Source: Bdellovibrio bacteriovorus
Lineage (GTDB): Bacteria; Bdellovibrionota; Bdellovibrionia; Bdellovibrionales; Bdellovibrionaceae
DNA length: 64,000 nucleotides
Direction of reading: 5' to 3'
Assembly: GCF_002208115.1 (NCBI RefSeq)
Contig: NZ_CP020946.1
Location: 1,240,001 to 1,304,000 of the forward strand
Below, in pieces: positions 27,553 through 36,286 of this stretch (within the stretch, counting starts at the first letter, position 1; each line of letters opens with the position of its first letter). Below the pieces are notes generated by a model, which was given only the letters and a program-made list of their open reading frames with translations, did not search any database and was not told the DNA's origin. A program made the translations under genes and the position numbers.

Positions 27553-27653
27553 AAATTCCTCCTTGTCACTGTCAGAGGGGTGCCTTACAGGAACCCCGCT
27601 CTTGCCTGTAAACAGGATAAGCCCGGTGAGGGGAGGTGAACAGTTCTCTTTTT

Positions 27654-27690
27654 CTATGGGACATATAGATTTTGTCTATATACTGTCTAT
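27654..27690 (-). promoter_or_regulatory. OxyR binding site upstream of dps
   Basis: CTAT-N7-ATAG-N7-CTAT (27654-27679) reproduces three of the four half-sites of the OxyR consensus ATAG-N7-CTAT-N7-ATAG-N7-CTAT at exact spacing. A further CTAT occurs seven bases on, where ATAG is expected. Confidence 0.72.
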
Positions 27691-27705
27691 AGGCATAGAT
27701 GAAAA

Positions 27706-28662
27706 CTATTTGAGATAACCTAAAGGGTTGTCGATTTTCAGTTGGTTTTTACCTCGGGTGGCAGACAGTCCTTCGGGCAGGTTTTTCTTTATGGTTTCAA
27801 TAAGAGCCTTTAAAAGGGCCTTCCTTTGGAAATGAGGTCCATGAACCAGGCTCACTTCCCGGGTTGGGACCGGATCCGAGAAAGGTCGCAGTCGCTTTTT
27901 GTCCTGCACGTCGAGCGCGGCCAGATAAGGGAGCAGTGTAAAGCTTTCCCCCTGATCCACCAGTTTTTTCAGGGTCTCAAGACTGCCACTTTCAAAGGTG
28001 AAACTGCGATCCATCACCGCCGGACTTTTTTTGTTGCGGCAAAGGGAAAGGCTTTGCTCGCGGAAGCAGTGGCCTTCGTTCAGCAGCAGGACGTCTTCTG
28101 ATGACAGGTCTTTTTCATCCAGCGATTTCTGGCTTAGAAGGGGATGCCCCTTGGACAGATAAACATTGAACGGCTCATAGAACAAAACGTGATTGGCGAT
28201 ATTCAGATCATCAATCGGCGTGACGATGATGCCCAGATCCAGGCTATGATTGCGGATCTTTTCAATCATCACCTCGGTTTGCAGTTCTTCAAAAGTCAGA
28301 TGCAAACTGCTGTGGGCGTCCTTGATTTTTTTCAGGAACAGCGGCAGCAGATACGGGGCCAGCGTGGGAATGATTCCGATGCGCAGTTCGCCGCGCAGAG
28401 ATCCTTTAGCATCGTCGACGATTTCTTTCAGGTGCTGAGAGCCTTTGACCACTAGACGGGCCTGCTGCAGGACCTCTTCGCCGACGGAGGTGGCGCGGAT
28501 GGGTTGTTTGGTGCGATCAAAAAGAATCACGCCCAGTTCTTCTTCCAGCTTTTGAATTTGCATACTCAGCGTGGGTTGGGTGACATGGCATTGGCGGGCA
28601 GCGTGGCTGAAACTGCCTGTGTCGGCGACGGCAAGAATATATTCGAGTTGAGTCAGTGTCAT
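27706..28662 (-). CDS. oxyR: Peroxide-sensing LysR-type regulator OxyR
   Basis: An N-terminal LysR winged HTH (LEYILAVADTGSFSHAARQCHVTQPTLSMQIQKLEEELGV) is joined to a substrate-binding-fold regulatory domain. The segment NEGHCFREQSLSLC matches the redox-active Cys pair of OxyR (eight residues between the two Cys), so this is a true peroxide sensor and not a generic LysR protein. The start at 28662 (MTLTQLEY) is preferred over an upstream extension. It diverges from pcm with 43 bases between starts; its 3' side faces the dps promoter. Confidence 0.92.
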   Translation of the reverse strand: MTLTQLEYILAVADTGSFSHAARQCHVTQPTLSMQIQKLEEELGVILFDRTKQPIRATSVGEEVLQQARLVVKGSQHLKEIVDDAKGSLRGELRIGIIPTLAPYLLPLFLKKIKDAHSSLHLTFEELQTEVMIEKIRNHSLDLGIIVTPIDDLNIANHVLFYEPFNVYLSKGHPLLSQKSLDEKDLSSEDVLLLNEGHCFREQSLSLCRNKKSPAVMDRSFTFESGSLETLKKLVDQGESFTLLPYLAALDVQDKKRLRPFSDPVPTREVSLVHGPHFQRKALLKALIETIKKNLPEGLSATRGKNQLKIDNPLGYLK

Positions 28663-28705
28663 GATACAAGCTTGCCGTTCGGGAAAAAACCTTGCAAGCT
28701 TAATC

Positions 28706-29383
28706 ATGGGCCTGTCACTGGAACACTATCAACAAAGTGTCTTGAAGCGCGCATTGCCACTGTCTGAAAAAGTGGTGGAAGCTTTTTATAGTCAGCCCCG
28801 GCACATCTTCGTGCCGGAATACACGGTCGAAGAGGCCTACGAAGATCATCCTCTGGTGTTGTTCAACAGTCCTCCTTTTGTCTCTACTATTTCTCAACCC
28901 AGTTTTGTTCTGCGCATTCTGGATTTGCTCAAACTCGAGCCCGGACAAAAGGTTTTTGAGCTGGGCTCGGGCAGTGGCTGGAACACCGCCATGATGGCTG
29001 ATATTGTTGGTAAAAGCGGCAAGGTGGTCTCTGTGGAAGTGATCAGTGAGCTTGCCGGCAGAGCCCAGAAAATCCTGGCGGAGCGCCATCTTTCCCAGGT
29101 CATTGTCAAAGCCGGGGACGGTTTTGAAGGGGATGCGGCCAATGGACCCTATGACCGGGTGATATTCACGGCCGGCTCTTCCGAGTTTCCACAAAAGGTT
29201 TTTGCGCAGTTAAAGGAGTCCGGTTGGATGGTGTTTGTGCGAAAGGCGCATGGATCGCCGGATATGCTGGAGCTGATTCATAAAGTGAATTCTGAACCCC
29301 ATGTGGTGACGTCAGTGCCTTGCTCTTTTGTTAGTGTGGTGCGGGAAAAAGCGGGGCCTGATTCGAAAGAAACAAATCCTTGA
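28706..29383 (+). CDS. pcm: Protein-L-isoaspartate O-methyltransferase
   Basis: About 225 residues show the PCMT signatures: VSTISQPSFVLRILDLL before the SAM site and VFELGSGSGWNTAMMADIVG for the SAM-binding loop. The enzyme methylates isoaspartyl residues to start repair of aged proteins. The start at 28706 gives the usual family N-terminus (SLEHYQQSVLKRALPLS); an earlier ATG at 28661 would overlap the oxyR start. Neither has a strong Shine-Dalgarno. Placement beside oxyR and dps fits a stress-protection group. Confidence 0.9.
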   Translation: MGLSLEHYQQSVLKRALPLSEKVVEAFYSQPRHIFVPEYTVEEAYEDHPLVLFNSPPFVSTISQPSFVLRILDLLKLEPGQKVFELGSGSGWNTAMMADIVGKSGKVVSVEVISELAGRAQKILAERHLSQVIVKAGDGFEGDAANGPYDRVIFTAGSSEFPQKVFAQLKESGWMVFVRKAHGSPDMLELIHKVNSEPHVVTSVPCSFVSVVREKAGPDSKETNP

Positions 29384-29411
29384 ATCAAGCCTCCGGTGGG
29401 TGAGCAGGGTC

Positions 29412-29735
29412 TCATCCCAGGTAATCATCTTTTGGTTTTCGGTCACGATTCGCCGGAGCTTTGGGTTTCAGCTCCATCACACGTTCTTTCTTTTCCTCGT
29501 CAGCCTTGACCGGCTTTTCCTCGGGTTCATCATAAAGATGATAGTGTGATGCTATCTCGGCGAACTTTTCACTGGCTTCGTCGATGGCCATTCCCACTTT
29601 GCGTTCCAGCAGATCGACGATGGACTGGGCATTGCCTTTGGTGCTTTCAAGGTCATTGTCCGAAAGCTCACGCCATTTCTGCATGAGCTCCCGTTTCAGT
29701 TCCTGCCAGCCTTGACCAGGAATTTGTGATGCCAT
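29412..29735 (-). CDS. CsbD-like stress protein with charged tail
   Basis: Residues about 8-62 match the CsbD pattern (W..LK.EL..KWREL...DLESTKGNAQSIVDLLERKVG). A Pro/Glu/Lys-rich tail of 40 residues follows. CsbD proteins are small general-stress proteins of unknown biochemical role. The ATG ending at 29735 has GGAGG five bases upstream. The gene follows the OmpA-like gene by ten bases and is probably in its operon. Confidence 0.75.
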   Translation of the reverse strand: MASQIPGQGWQELKRELMQKWRELSDNDLESTKGNAQSIVDLLERKVGMAIDEASEKFAEIASHYHLYDEPEEKPVKADEEKKERVMELKPKAPANRDRKPKDDYLG

Positions 29736-29745
29736 AGGCACCTCC

Positions 29746-31068
29746 TTACTCAGTTTCGATCACAAGATCAATACGACGATTTTGTGCTCGTCCTGCAGCC
29801 GTGTTGTTGTTACCAATTGGATTGTCATAACCCATTCCCACGGACTCGACTTTATCCGCTGGCAGAGTTCCCTGGGATACCAGGAAGTTCTGAACGGATT
29901 GAGCGCGTTTTTCTGACAACACGCGGTTGGCTTCTGCGCTTCCCACGTTGTCCGTGTGACCTTCGACGATCACTTTGGAAGGGGTGACTCCGGCCAATGC
30001 GCCTTCAACTTTTTTCAGCAGGGCCTGGTTTTTTGGTCCCAGATTGGACTGCGCAGTGGGGAATTGCAGACCTTTCAGGCGCACCATCAGCTTGCCGTTT
30101 TCGGTGAAGACTTCCGCCTCGTTGGGCTTCAGTTGACTGCGCAGGGCTTGAGCGCGACTCAGCAAAGCCTGCTGCCGTTCCAGCTGCATGCGCTGACGTT
30201 CAGCTTCGCTTTGAACTGTTTGCAGTTCTTGTTCCGCACTGGAGTACTCATTACGCAAAGTGGAGATGGTGCGCTGCTGGCGTTCTGCCATCAAAACCAG
30301 GTCTTCAGAATTGCCTGCATTGACTTTGCGGGTGACTTCCATCAAGTGCTGGGATTCACGGGTGGCATCCTGGGAGGCGCGGGCGATGACGGCCGGATTG
30401 CGCGGATCAGCCTTGATCAGCTTCTCGGCATTTTCATATTTCATCGCTGCCATGCCAAAGGACTTGGGTGCATTTTTGTCAGCACCGGCTTTTTTTGCGG
30501 TGTCCAGATTGTCTTTGGCTGTTCCCAGATAGGCTTTGGTGACGGACATGATTTCAAGGTCCCGGTAACGGCTGATGATTTCATCGCCGCGTTTGTCCGC
30601 CGGACTCAAGTTCCCTTTTTCAATCGCCACGGTGATCTTTTCCAGATCCTTTCCAGCCTTGTCCCATTCTTTAGGGTAAAGTTTGGGGGCTCCGGCTTTC
30701 ATTGCGCCTTCGCGTGCATCGGTGATTTGTCGCATCGACGTTCGTGCGATTTCTGCGCGGGTGTTGGCTTCATTCAACCACGCGCGGGAATAAGCAACCT
30801 GTTCCAGAATGTCAGCATTGGGTTTGTCTTTTTCTTTTTTCTGCTTGGCTTTTTCCAAAGCTTTGGTGGCGTCCGTGAAGTTTTCCGGCGACAGCACGTC
30901 AATTTGTTTGGATCGTGCCTCGTTGATCATGGCTTCGGTTTTTTCAATCTCGGCCGTCGGATTGGCACTGGAAGAAATCGGCTGCACATTGGGTGGTTTG
31001 CTCGCGCAACCTGCGATAAATCCGGCAACAGCCACAGATGCTAGTACCTTATGAGTCCGGGAAACCAT
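29746..31068 (-). CDS. OmpA-family lipoprotein with DUF4398-like helical domain
   Basis: The 440-residue protein has a lipobox (GFIAGCAS), then a long alpha-helical, Ala/Lys/Glu-rich region (residues 40-310, DUF4398-like, with coiled-coil character near STLRNEYSSAEQELQTVQSEAERQRMQLERQQ). It ends in an OmpA C-terminal peptidoglycan-binding domain (VIVEGHTDNVGSAEANRVLSEKRAQSV..GMGYDNPIGNNNTAAGRAQNRRIDLVI). It is expected in the outer membrane, tethering it to the cell wall. GGAGG is present upstream. Such proteins often accompany stress genes, as the CsbD-like gene does here. Confidence 0.9.
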   Translation of the reverse strand: MVSRTHKVLASVAVAGFIAGCASKPPNVQPISSSANPTAEIEKTEAMINEARSKQIDVLSPENFTDATKALEKAKQKKEKDKPNADILEQVAYSRAWLNEANTRAEIARTSMRQITDAREGAMKAGAPKLYPKEWDKAGKDLEKITVAIEKGNLSPADKRGDEIISRYRDLEIMSVTKAYLGTAKDNLDTAKKAGADKNAPKSFGMAAMKYENAEKLIKADPRNPAVIARASQDATRESQHLMEVTRKVNAGNSEDLVLMAERQQRTISTLRNEYSSAEQELQTVQSEAERQRMQLERQQALLSRAQALRSQLKPNEAEVFTENGKLMVRLKGLQFPTAQSNLGPKNQALLKKVEGALAGVTPSKVIVEGHTDNVGSAEANRVLSEKRAQSVQNFLVSQGTLPADKVESVGMGYDNPIGNNNTAAGRAQNRRIDLVIETE

Positions 31069-31158
31069 AGAACGCCTCCTTCGTAGACGTGAACGAACGT
31101 GTTAAACTCTTGATTTAACGCTAAGCCCGCGGAAGGAAGGCGCACAAGGAAAACAACC

Positions 31159-31202
31159 TTGGACGGTCGAATCGTTGCGATCTAACAACGGGGCTCGTCC
31201 AA
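31159..31202. repeat. Nested inverted repeats downstream of the cco operon
   Basis: An outer seven-base repeat (TTGGACG/CGTCCAA) encloses an inner five-base repeat (CGTTG/CAACG, 31173-31190). It lies in the 174-base gap between the OmpA gene start and the end of the cbb3 operon. It may be a terminator without T-run or part of a small RNA. Confidence 0.35.
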
Positions 31203-31242
31203 AGAAAGGTCGGGTTTGTTGCGAAGCGGAAATAACTAAAAA

Positions 31243-31884
31243 CTAATGCATCAGCATGAAGCTGCCCAAAGAATACAAACCGGCCACGATCAGCACACCA
31301 CCAGCAATGCGTTGCTGGCGAAGTCCGGCGTGTTGAATGCCCTGACGAACCATCATGGGCACAGCACTTAATGCAGGTAAACCACCCAGCCAGAAAAGAC
31401 CCAGCGTCAGACCACCGGCCCACGGGCTTTGTGTGGCAATGGCCGCGGTGACGTAAGTGTAAAGCCAGCCGCAGGGAAGAAGGGCTGTTAGCAATCCGAC
31501 AACAAAGCCGGACTTTCCAACATGGAAGGCCTGCAGTCTTTTGATCACACTTAAAATGGAATGAGAAATCTTATTCGCAGACAAACGCTGTTGCCACGAA
31601 ACGGGCAGAATCAGACGAGCTCCAGAGCCCACAAGCACCAGCGCCAAAAGTATCGCTGAAATCCAGCGCAGGGTCACAAACTGACTGTTCAGGAAAAACT
31701 GCCCCAACGATCCCGCCAAAACGCCCAGCAAAACATAAGAGCACAAGCGACCCAGATGATAGCTAAATAAACTATTGCGTGCGCTCATCAGGGTGGCTAC
31801 AGGTCCGCACATTCCGGCACAATGCCAGCTGCCGAAGAAGCTGGAGGACAATATTCCCAGTGCCAGAAGTGCTGATGACATCAT
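31243..31884 (-). CDS. COG2836 (TauE/SafE-like) membrane protein of the cbb3 cluster
   Basis: Six or so membrane segments hold two Cys motifs: SWHCAGMCGPVA at the N-terminus and LLPCGWLYTYV in the middle. These are the marks of the COG2836 proteins regularly encoded beside ccoGHIS and thought to act in copper delivery or redox steps of cbb3 oxidase assembly. No ccoH is seen, and this protein may cover part of that role. It overlaps the ccoG stop by four bases, so it is the last gene of the oxidase operon. Confidence 0.85.
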   Translation of the reverse strand: MMSSALLALGILSSSFFGSWHCAGMCGPVATLMSARNSLFSYHLGRLCSYVLLGVLAGSLGQFFLNSQFVTLRWISAILLALVLVGSGARLILPVSWQQRLSANKISHSILSVIKRLQAFHVGKSGFVVGLLTALLPCGWLYTYVTAAIATQSPWAGGLTLGLFWLGGLPALSAVPMMVRQGIQHAGLRQQRIAGGVLIVAGLYSLGSFMLMH

Positions 31885-33287
31885 TGTGACCTCGGTCCCA
31901 CAAGAATCAGTTCGCGATGGGTTTTGAAGCCTTCCGGAGCCAGTTCATCCTGAACATTCACTTCTGTTTTCAGCTGTCCATTGGCCGGGATCACAGATGT
32001 CGGGATTCTGACAAAGAAATACCATTCACGTGATTCACCCGGAGCCAGATGAATCGGATTTTCCGCCACCTGAACCTGGATTCCCTGATCCAGAAGTTGT
32101 TGAGGCAAGGTCAGATTGTAGCGGGCCCGCAAGGCGCCCTGATTTTGGATGTGCAGGCGGAACTGATTTAAAAGAACTTCCTGACCATCACTGTTTTTGA
32201 CGTAAGAGTACGGCAGACCGGCCCCGCGAAGGACGGCGATATGCACCGGTTCGCGCGTGCTGACCGCGTAAGCCAGCCCGCCAATCAAACCCATAATCGC
32301 TAGGATGTAAATGATTGAACGTGGTTTGGCCAAAGAGATCTTGCTGCCATCCAGAGTGTCATAGCGAATCAGCCCTTTGGGTTTTTTCACTTTTTCCATG
32401 ATTTCATCACAGGCATCAATACACGCGGTGCAGGTGATGCATTCCATTTGCAGGCCATTGCGGATGTCGATGCCAGTCGGGCAGACTTGTACGCAGCGAT
32501 TGCAAGACACGCAGTCGCCGGCTTTTTGGTTGGGTTGAGTGGTGCCTTTGCGGGGTTCGCCACGGTTGACATCGTAAACGACGGCCAGGGATTTTTGATC
32601 CAGCAGCACGGACTGAATGCGCCCGTACGGGCACATGATCACGCAGAACTGTTCGCGGAACCAGCCGAAATCGAATAGAATGATGGCCGTGAAGAACAGC
32701 ACCAGCAGGAAATAAGTCATGTTCTGGGCCGGTGAGCCTTGGGTCATTGCCAGCAGTTCACTTGCGCCCACGAAGTAGGCGATAAAGCTGTGGGCAATCA
32801 CAGAAGACACGGCAAAAAACAGGAACCATTTCAAAGAAACTTTGCGGATCTTGGTCAAAGTCATCGGCCCGTCACGCAACTGACGGCGCTGAATGTAAGT
32901 GCCCTCCACCCATTTTTCAATGCGGCGGTAAACGGCATCAATGAACACCGTCTGCGGGCACGCCCAGCCGCACCAGACACGGCCCCAGATGGAAGTCACA
33001 AAAGCCAAGCCCAGCGTCAGTGTGCCGACGATATAAAACAACATCGGGGCGTCGTGGGCTTTGAACAAAACCCCAAACAGAGCGAATTCACGTTTGGGGA
33101 TGTCCAGCAGAATGGTCTGATGACCATTGAAAGTCGTCCAGGGCAGGATCAGGAACACAATCAACAAAATGATCTGAGTCCAGTCGCGATGACGTCGGAA
33201 GCGCCCCCGCACTTCGGCAGGGATAATGTTCAACCGGTCACCATGCTCATCAACACTTGTTAGCTTGCCTGAATCCAACCCCGACAT
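31881..33287 (-). CDS. ccoG: Cytochrome c oxidase accessory protein CcoG (FixG/RdxA)
   Basis: The 468-residue membrane protein has four to five transmembrane segments and WCGWACPQTVFID. It has two [4Fe-4S] ferredoxin motifs (CVSCNRCVQVCPTGID and CITCTACIDACDE) and an Ig-like C-terminal domain. CcoG is proposed to reduce Cu2+ for insertion into the CuB site of cbb3 oxidase. It starts three bases after ccoP and overlaps the next gene by four. Confidence 0.94.
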   Translation of the reverse strand: MSGLDSGKLTSVDEHGDRLNIIPAEVRGRFRRHRDWTQIILLIVFLILPWTTFNGHQTILLDIPKREFALFGVLFKAHDAPMLFYIVGTLTLGLAFVTSIWGRVWCGWACPQTVFIDAVYRRIEKWVEGTYIQRRQLRDGPMTLTKIRKVSLKWFLFFAVSSVIAHSFIAYFVGASELLAMTQGSPAQNMTYFLLVLFFTAIILFDFGWFREQFCVIMCPYGRIQSVLLDQKSLAVVYDVNRGEPRKGTTQPNQKAGDCVSCNRCVQVCPTGIDIRNGLQMECITCTACIDACDEIMEKVKKPKGLIRYDTLDGSKISLAKPRSIIYILAIMGLIGGLAYAVSTREPVHIAVLRGAGLPYSYVKNSDGQEVLLNQFRLHIQNQGALRARYNLTLPQQLLDQGIQVQVAENPIHLAPGESREWYFFVRIPTSVIPANGQLKTEVNVQDELAPEGFKTHRELILVGPRSQ

Positions 33288-33290
33288 AAC

Positions 33291-33851
33291 TTACTCCACA
33301 GCCTCGCCCTGAGGCTCTTTTGCGCCAGCCGGGTTGCTGCCTTTTTTGGACAGGATAAACGCCGACACCGCATAGATTTCATCTTTTTTCATGACGGGGC
33401 CCCATGGAGGCATGCCTTTTTCGGGAACACCGTCGCGAACAACCTTCACCACATCCAAGCGAGTGGCTTTGCCATGCATCCAGAACTTATCAGTCAGATT
33501 CGGTCCGATCAAACCTTGCAGCTCCTGGCCATGGCAGGAAGCACACTTGGAGGCAAACTGGGCGGCTCCTAAAGCCAGCACACCGTCTTTTTCAAATGCG
33601 GCTTGCAGGGATTCTTCAGTTTCCATCGGTGACGCGGTTGCGGCCTTGGCTTGAACCTGTTCGATTTCAGTCATCGCCACCTTCAATTCATCCTGCAAAG
33701 TCGGGCCACCGCCCAACTCATAGTGGATGTAATAGATGAAGGCGAAAATGATGGTGAGGAAGAAGGTCCACAGCCACCAGGTTGGCAGGGGGTTATCGTG
33801 TTCGATAATCCCGTCGTATTCGTGGAATTTTTCCTTGTTATCTTCACTCAT
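33291..33851 (-). CDS. ccoP: cbb3 oxidase subunit III, single-haem CcoP
   Basis: The N-terminus is the FixP_N membrane anchor (YDGIIEHDNPLPTWWLWTFFLTIIFAFIYYIHY). One cytochrome c domain follows with CASCH at 103-107 and the axial Met in KGMPPWGPVM. Canonical CcoP has two haem-binding domains and about 290-300 residues; this one has 186 and a single CXXCH. It therefore offers one haem between the electron donor and the fused CcoNO. The start lies one base after the ccoQ stop. Confidence 0.9.
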   Translation of the reverse strand: MSEDNKEKFHEYDGIIEHDNPLPTWWLWTFFLTIIFAFIYYIHYELGGGPTLQDELKVAMTEIEQVQAKAATASPMETEESLQAAFEKDGVLALGAAQFASKCASCHGQELQGLIGPNLTDKFWMHGKATRLDVVKVVRDGVPEKGMPPWGPVMKKDEIYAVSAFILSKKGSNPAGAKEPQGEAVE

Positions 33852-33852
33852 T

Positions 33853-34017
33853 TTATTCTCCGTCTTTCAAAGGAATCTGTTCCATGTGGGCATAAATCTC
33901 GGTGCTGTTTTTGCGGTATACCCAGATCATCACTCCTACAAAGAAGAGGAAGAAGATCAAAAGGCCCATCGCAGTCAGGTGCGTGTCAGTGAAATATTTC
34001 AGTCCTTCCGATTTCAT
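33853..34017 (-). CDS. ccoQ: cbb3 oxidase subunit IV, CcoQ
   Basis: This 54-residue protein has one membrane segment (LTAMGLLIFFLFFVGVMIWVY) followed by RKNSTEIYAHMEQIPLKDGE, the usual CcoQ layout and length. Its ATG overlaps the ccoNO stop (ATGA), and ccoP starts one base beyond its own stop. CcoQ stabilises the oxidase complex. Confidence 0.85.
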   Translation of the reverse strand: MKSEGLKYFTDTHLTAMGLLIFFLFFVGVMIWVYRKNSTEIYAHMEQIPLKDGE

Positions 34018-36134
34018 TGTACTTTTCCTTTCTGCCCCAGGGACTGCAGGTAAGCAATCAGGGCCACGATTTCCTTGTCTTCAAGACCTTTTGGAGCACC
34101 GTTGGATTCCAGATCCGCAGCGATCTCTTTGGCCTGTTTCTGAGCATAGATGTCGGCGTTGGCCACAACATCGTCTGCATAAGGAACATCCAGCTGTTTC
34201 ATGACGGACAGTTTTTTACGCAGGACCAGGAAGTCGGTCTTTTTTTCTGCCAGCCAAGGATAGTTCGGCATGATACTTTTCGGGGTCACTGCACGCGGAT
34301 CCAGCATATGGCTGTAATGCCACAGGTTCGGATACTTCTTGCCCAGACGGGAAAGATCCGGACCGGTGCGTTTAGAGCCCCATTGGAACGGACGATCGTA
34401 CATGGATTCTTCCACCGTGGAAGCGGCTCCATAGCGCATCACTTCAGAAGCGATCGGACGGATCTGCTGGGAGTGGCAGACGTAACAGCCTTCTTTGATA
34501 TAGATATCACGACCGGCAAGCTCCAGCGGAGAATACGGATCCACGATATTGTTCGGATTCACATAGCGATGCAGGGACAGAGTCGGATAAATCTCGATCA
34601 CGGAACCCACGGCAATGGCCAGGAACGCCAGGACAGAGAACACCGCACCCATGCCTTCCAGTTTGCGGTGACCCTTGGTCAGCTCGTCATAACCGGAACG
34701 GGACACTTCGATGTAAGCATCATGTTGTTCTTTGGGAGCCAGCTTGATGGTTTTATAGATGTTGTAACACATCATCACGAAGCCCACGATGAACAGGAAT
34801 CCACCCAGTGCGCGCACCCAGTAAAGTGGAACGATACGAACCACAGTTTCGATAAAGTCCGGATACACCAAGGTACCGTCTTCACCGACAGCCAGCCACA
34901 TCAAACCTTGAGTGATGCCGGCCACAACCATGGAAGTGTAGTACAGAAGCACGCCGGTCAGGCCGATCCAGAAATGGTTTTCCAGAAGTTTTTTGGAATA
35001 CAGTTCAGTTCTCCACAAGCGTGGAACCAGATAATAAATCATACCGAAAGTCAGGAACCCGTTCCAGCCCAGGGCACCGGAGTGAACGTGACCCACGATC
35101 CAGTCAGTGTAGTGACCGACTGCAGAGATGGATTTGATGGACAGCAGCGGTCCTTCGAAAGTCGACATCCCATAGAAAGTCAAAGCCGCAACAAAGAACT
35201 TGATCAGTGGTTCGGTTTTCAGCAGGTGCCAGGAGCCTTTCAAAGTCAAAAGACCATTGATCATGCCACCCCAAGAAGGCGCCCACAGCATGATGGAGAA
35301 GATCATTCCCAAAGTCTGTGCCCATTCAGGAAGGGATGTGTAAAGCAGGTGATGTGGACCGGCCCAGATATAGATGAATACCAAAGCCCAGAAGTGAATG
35401 ATACTGAGGCGGTAAGAGTACACCGGACGGTTCGCCGCTTTCGGCACGTAGTAGTACATCAGACCCAGGAACGGCGTGGTCAGGAAGAAGGCCACCGCGT
35501 TGTGTCCGTACCACCATTGCACCAGGGCGTCCTGAATCCCGGCATAGACCGGATAGGACTGCAGGAATGTCACCGGAATCTCGATGGAGTTCACGATATG
35601 CAGGACTGCCACAGTGATGATTGTGGAAATATAGAACCAGATCGCCACATACATGTGTTTTTCACGGCGTTGACGGATGGTCATGAAGAAGTTGATGGCG
35701 AAGATCACCCACACCACAGTGATGGCGATGTCGATCGGCCATTCAAGCTCTGCATATTCCTTGGACTGGGAGTACCCCAGAGGCAAAGTGATGGCGGCAG
35801 AAAGAATGATCAGCTGCCAGCCCCAGAAGTGCATCTTGGAAAGCAGATTTGAGAACATGCGGGTTTTCAGCAGTCTTTGGCTGGAATGATAGATCCCGGC
35901 AAAGATCGCATTCCCGGCAAAAGCGAAGATCGCCGCATTGGTGTGCAGCGGTCTCAGGCGCCCGAATGTGATCCATTCCAGATTGGCGTTCATTGGCCAG
36001 TAGGCCAGCTGCAATGCTGCGATCAAGCCAAAAAGAAACGCAGCCCCGGCCCAGATCATGGTCGCCAGGACGAACTTTTTGACAATATCGTCATCGTAAT
36101 AAATTTTCTCGATGAGATTTCCCGATGTGTTCAC
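34014..36134 (-). CDS. ccoNO: Fused cbb3 oxidase subunits I and II (CcoNO)
   Basis: The first ~480 residues are CcoN: RPLHTNAAIFAF with a low-spin haem ligand, YGHNAVAFFLT, GPHHLLYTSLPEW with the CuB His pair, and DWIVGHVHSGALGWNGF. The remainder is CcoO with the haem motif CYVCH at 550-554, then RPFQWGSKRTGPDLSRLG and the axial Met in SIMPNYPW. Most proteobacteria encode these as two genes; the fusion joins the O2-reducing site directly to its first cytochrome. The start is GTG, with AAAGGA upstream, and overlaps the ccoS stop (GTGA). Confidence 0.94.
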   Translation of the reverse strand: MNTSGNLIEKIYYDDDIVKKFVLATMIWAGAAFLFGLIAALQLAYWPMNANLEWITFGRLRPLHTNAAIFAFAGNAIFAGIYHSSQRLLKTRMFSNLLSKMHFWGWQLIILSAAITLPLGYSQSKEYAELEWPIDIAITVVWVIFAINFFMTIRQRREKHMYVAIWFYISTIITVAVLHIVNSIEIPVTFLQSYPVYAGIQDALVQWWYGHNAVAFFLTTPFLGLMYYYVPKAANRPVYSYRLSIIHFWALVFIYIWAGPHHLLYTSLPEWAQTLGMIFSIMLWAPSWGGMINGLLTLKGSWHLLKTEPLIKFFVAALTFYGMSTFEGPLLSIKSISAVGHYTDWIVGHVHSGALGWNGFLTFGMIYYLVPRLWRTELYSKKLLENHFWIGLTGVLLYYTSMVVAGITQGLMWLAVGEDGTLVYPDFIETVVRIVPLYWVRALGGFLFIVGFVMMCYNIYKTIKLAPKEQHDAYIEVSRSGYDELTKGHRKLEGMGAVFSVLAFLAIAVGSVIEIYPTLSLHRYVNPNNIVDPYSPLELAGRDIYIKEGCYVCHSQQIRPIASEVMRYGAASTVEESMYDRPFQWGSKRTGPDLSRLGKKYPNLWHYSHMLDPRAVTPKSIMPNYPWLAEKKTDFLVLRKKLSVMKQLDVPYADDVVANADIYAQKQAKEIAADLESNGAPKGLEDKEIVALIAYLQSLGQKGKVQ

Positions 36135-36286
36135 GATTTTTTCCTTTCGTTTTCGTCATCTAAAATACGGTGTGCTGGTGTCTCGAGGTCATCAAACTGA
36201 CCTTTGGAGGTGGCCCAGAGAAAGGCGGAGACAAAGCCAATTCCCAGAATTAACGCCATGGGGATCATGATCATGATGATGTTCAT
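36131..36286 (-). CDS. ccoS: cbb3 oxidase maturation protein CcoS
   Basis: The 51-residue protein has an N-terminal membrane helix (MIPMALILGIGFVSAFLWA) followed by TSKGQFDDLETPAHRIL, the diagnostic CcoS sequence. It is needed for haem b and CuB insertion in characterised systems. The start overlaps the ccoI stop and the stop overlaps the ccoNO start. Confidence 0.9.
   Translation of the reverse strand: MNIIMIMIPMALILGIGFVSAFLWATSKGQFDDLETPAHRILDDENERKKS

Noticed and set aside
28661-28705. Earlier ATG of pcm
   Set aside because: It would overlap the oxyR start and add a non-family N-terminus; 28706 gives the normal PCMT start.
34017-35852. 611-codon open frame opposite ccoNO
   Set aside because: It is exactly antisense to conserved CcoNO codons, rich in His/Gln/Arg and unlike a real protein; an effect of third-position bias.
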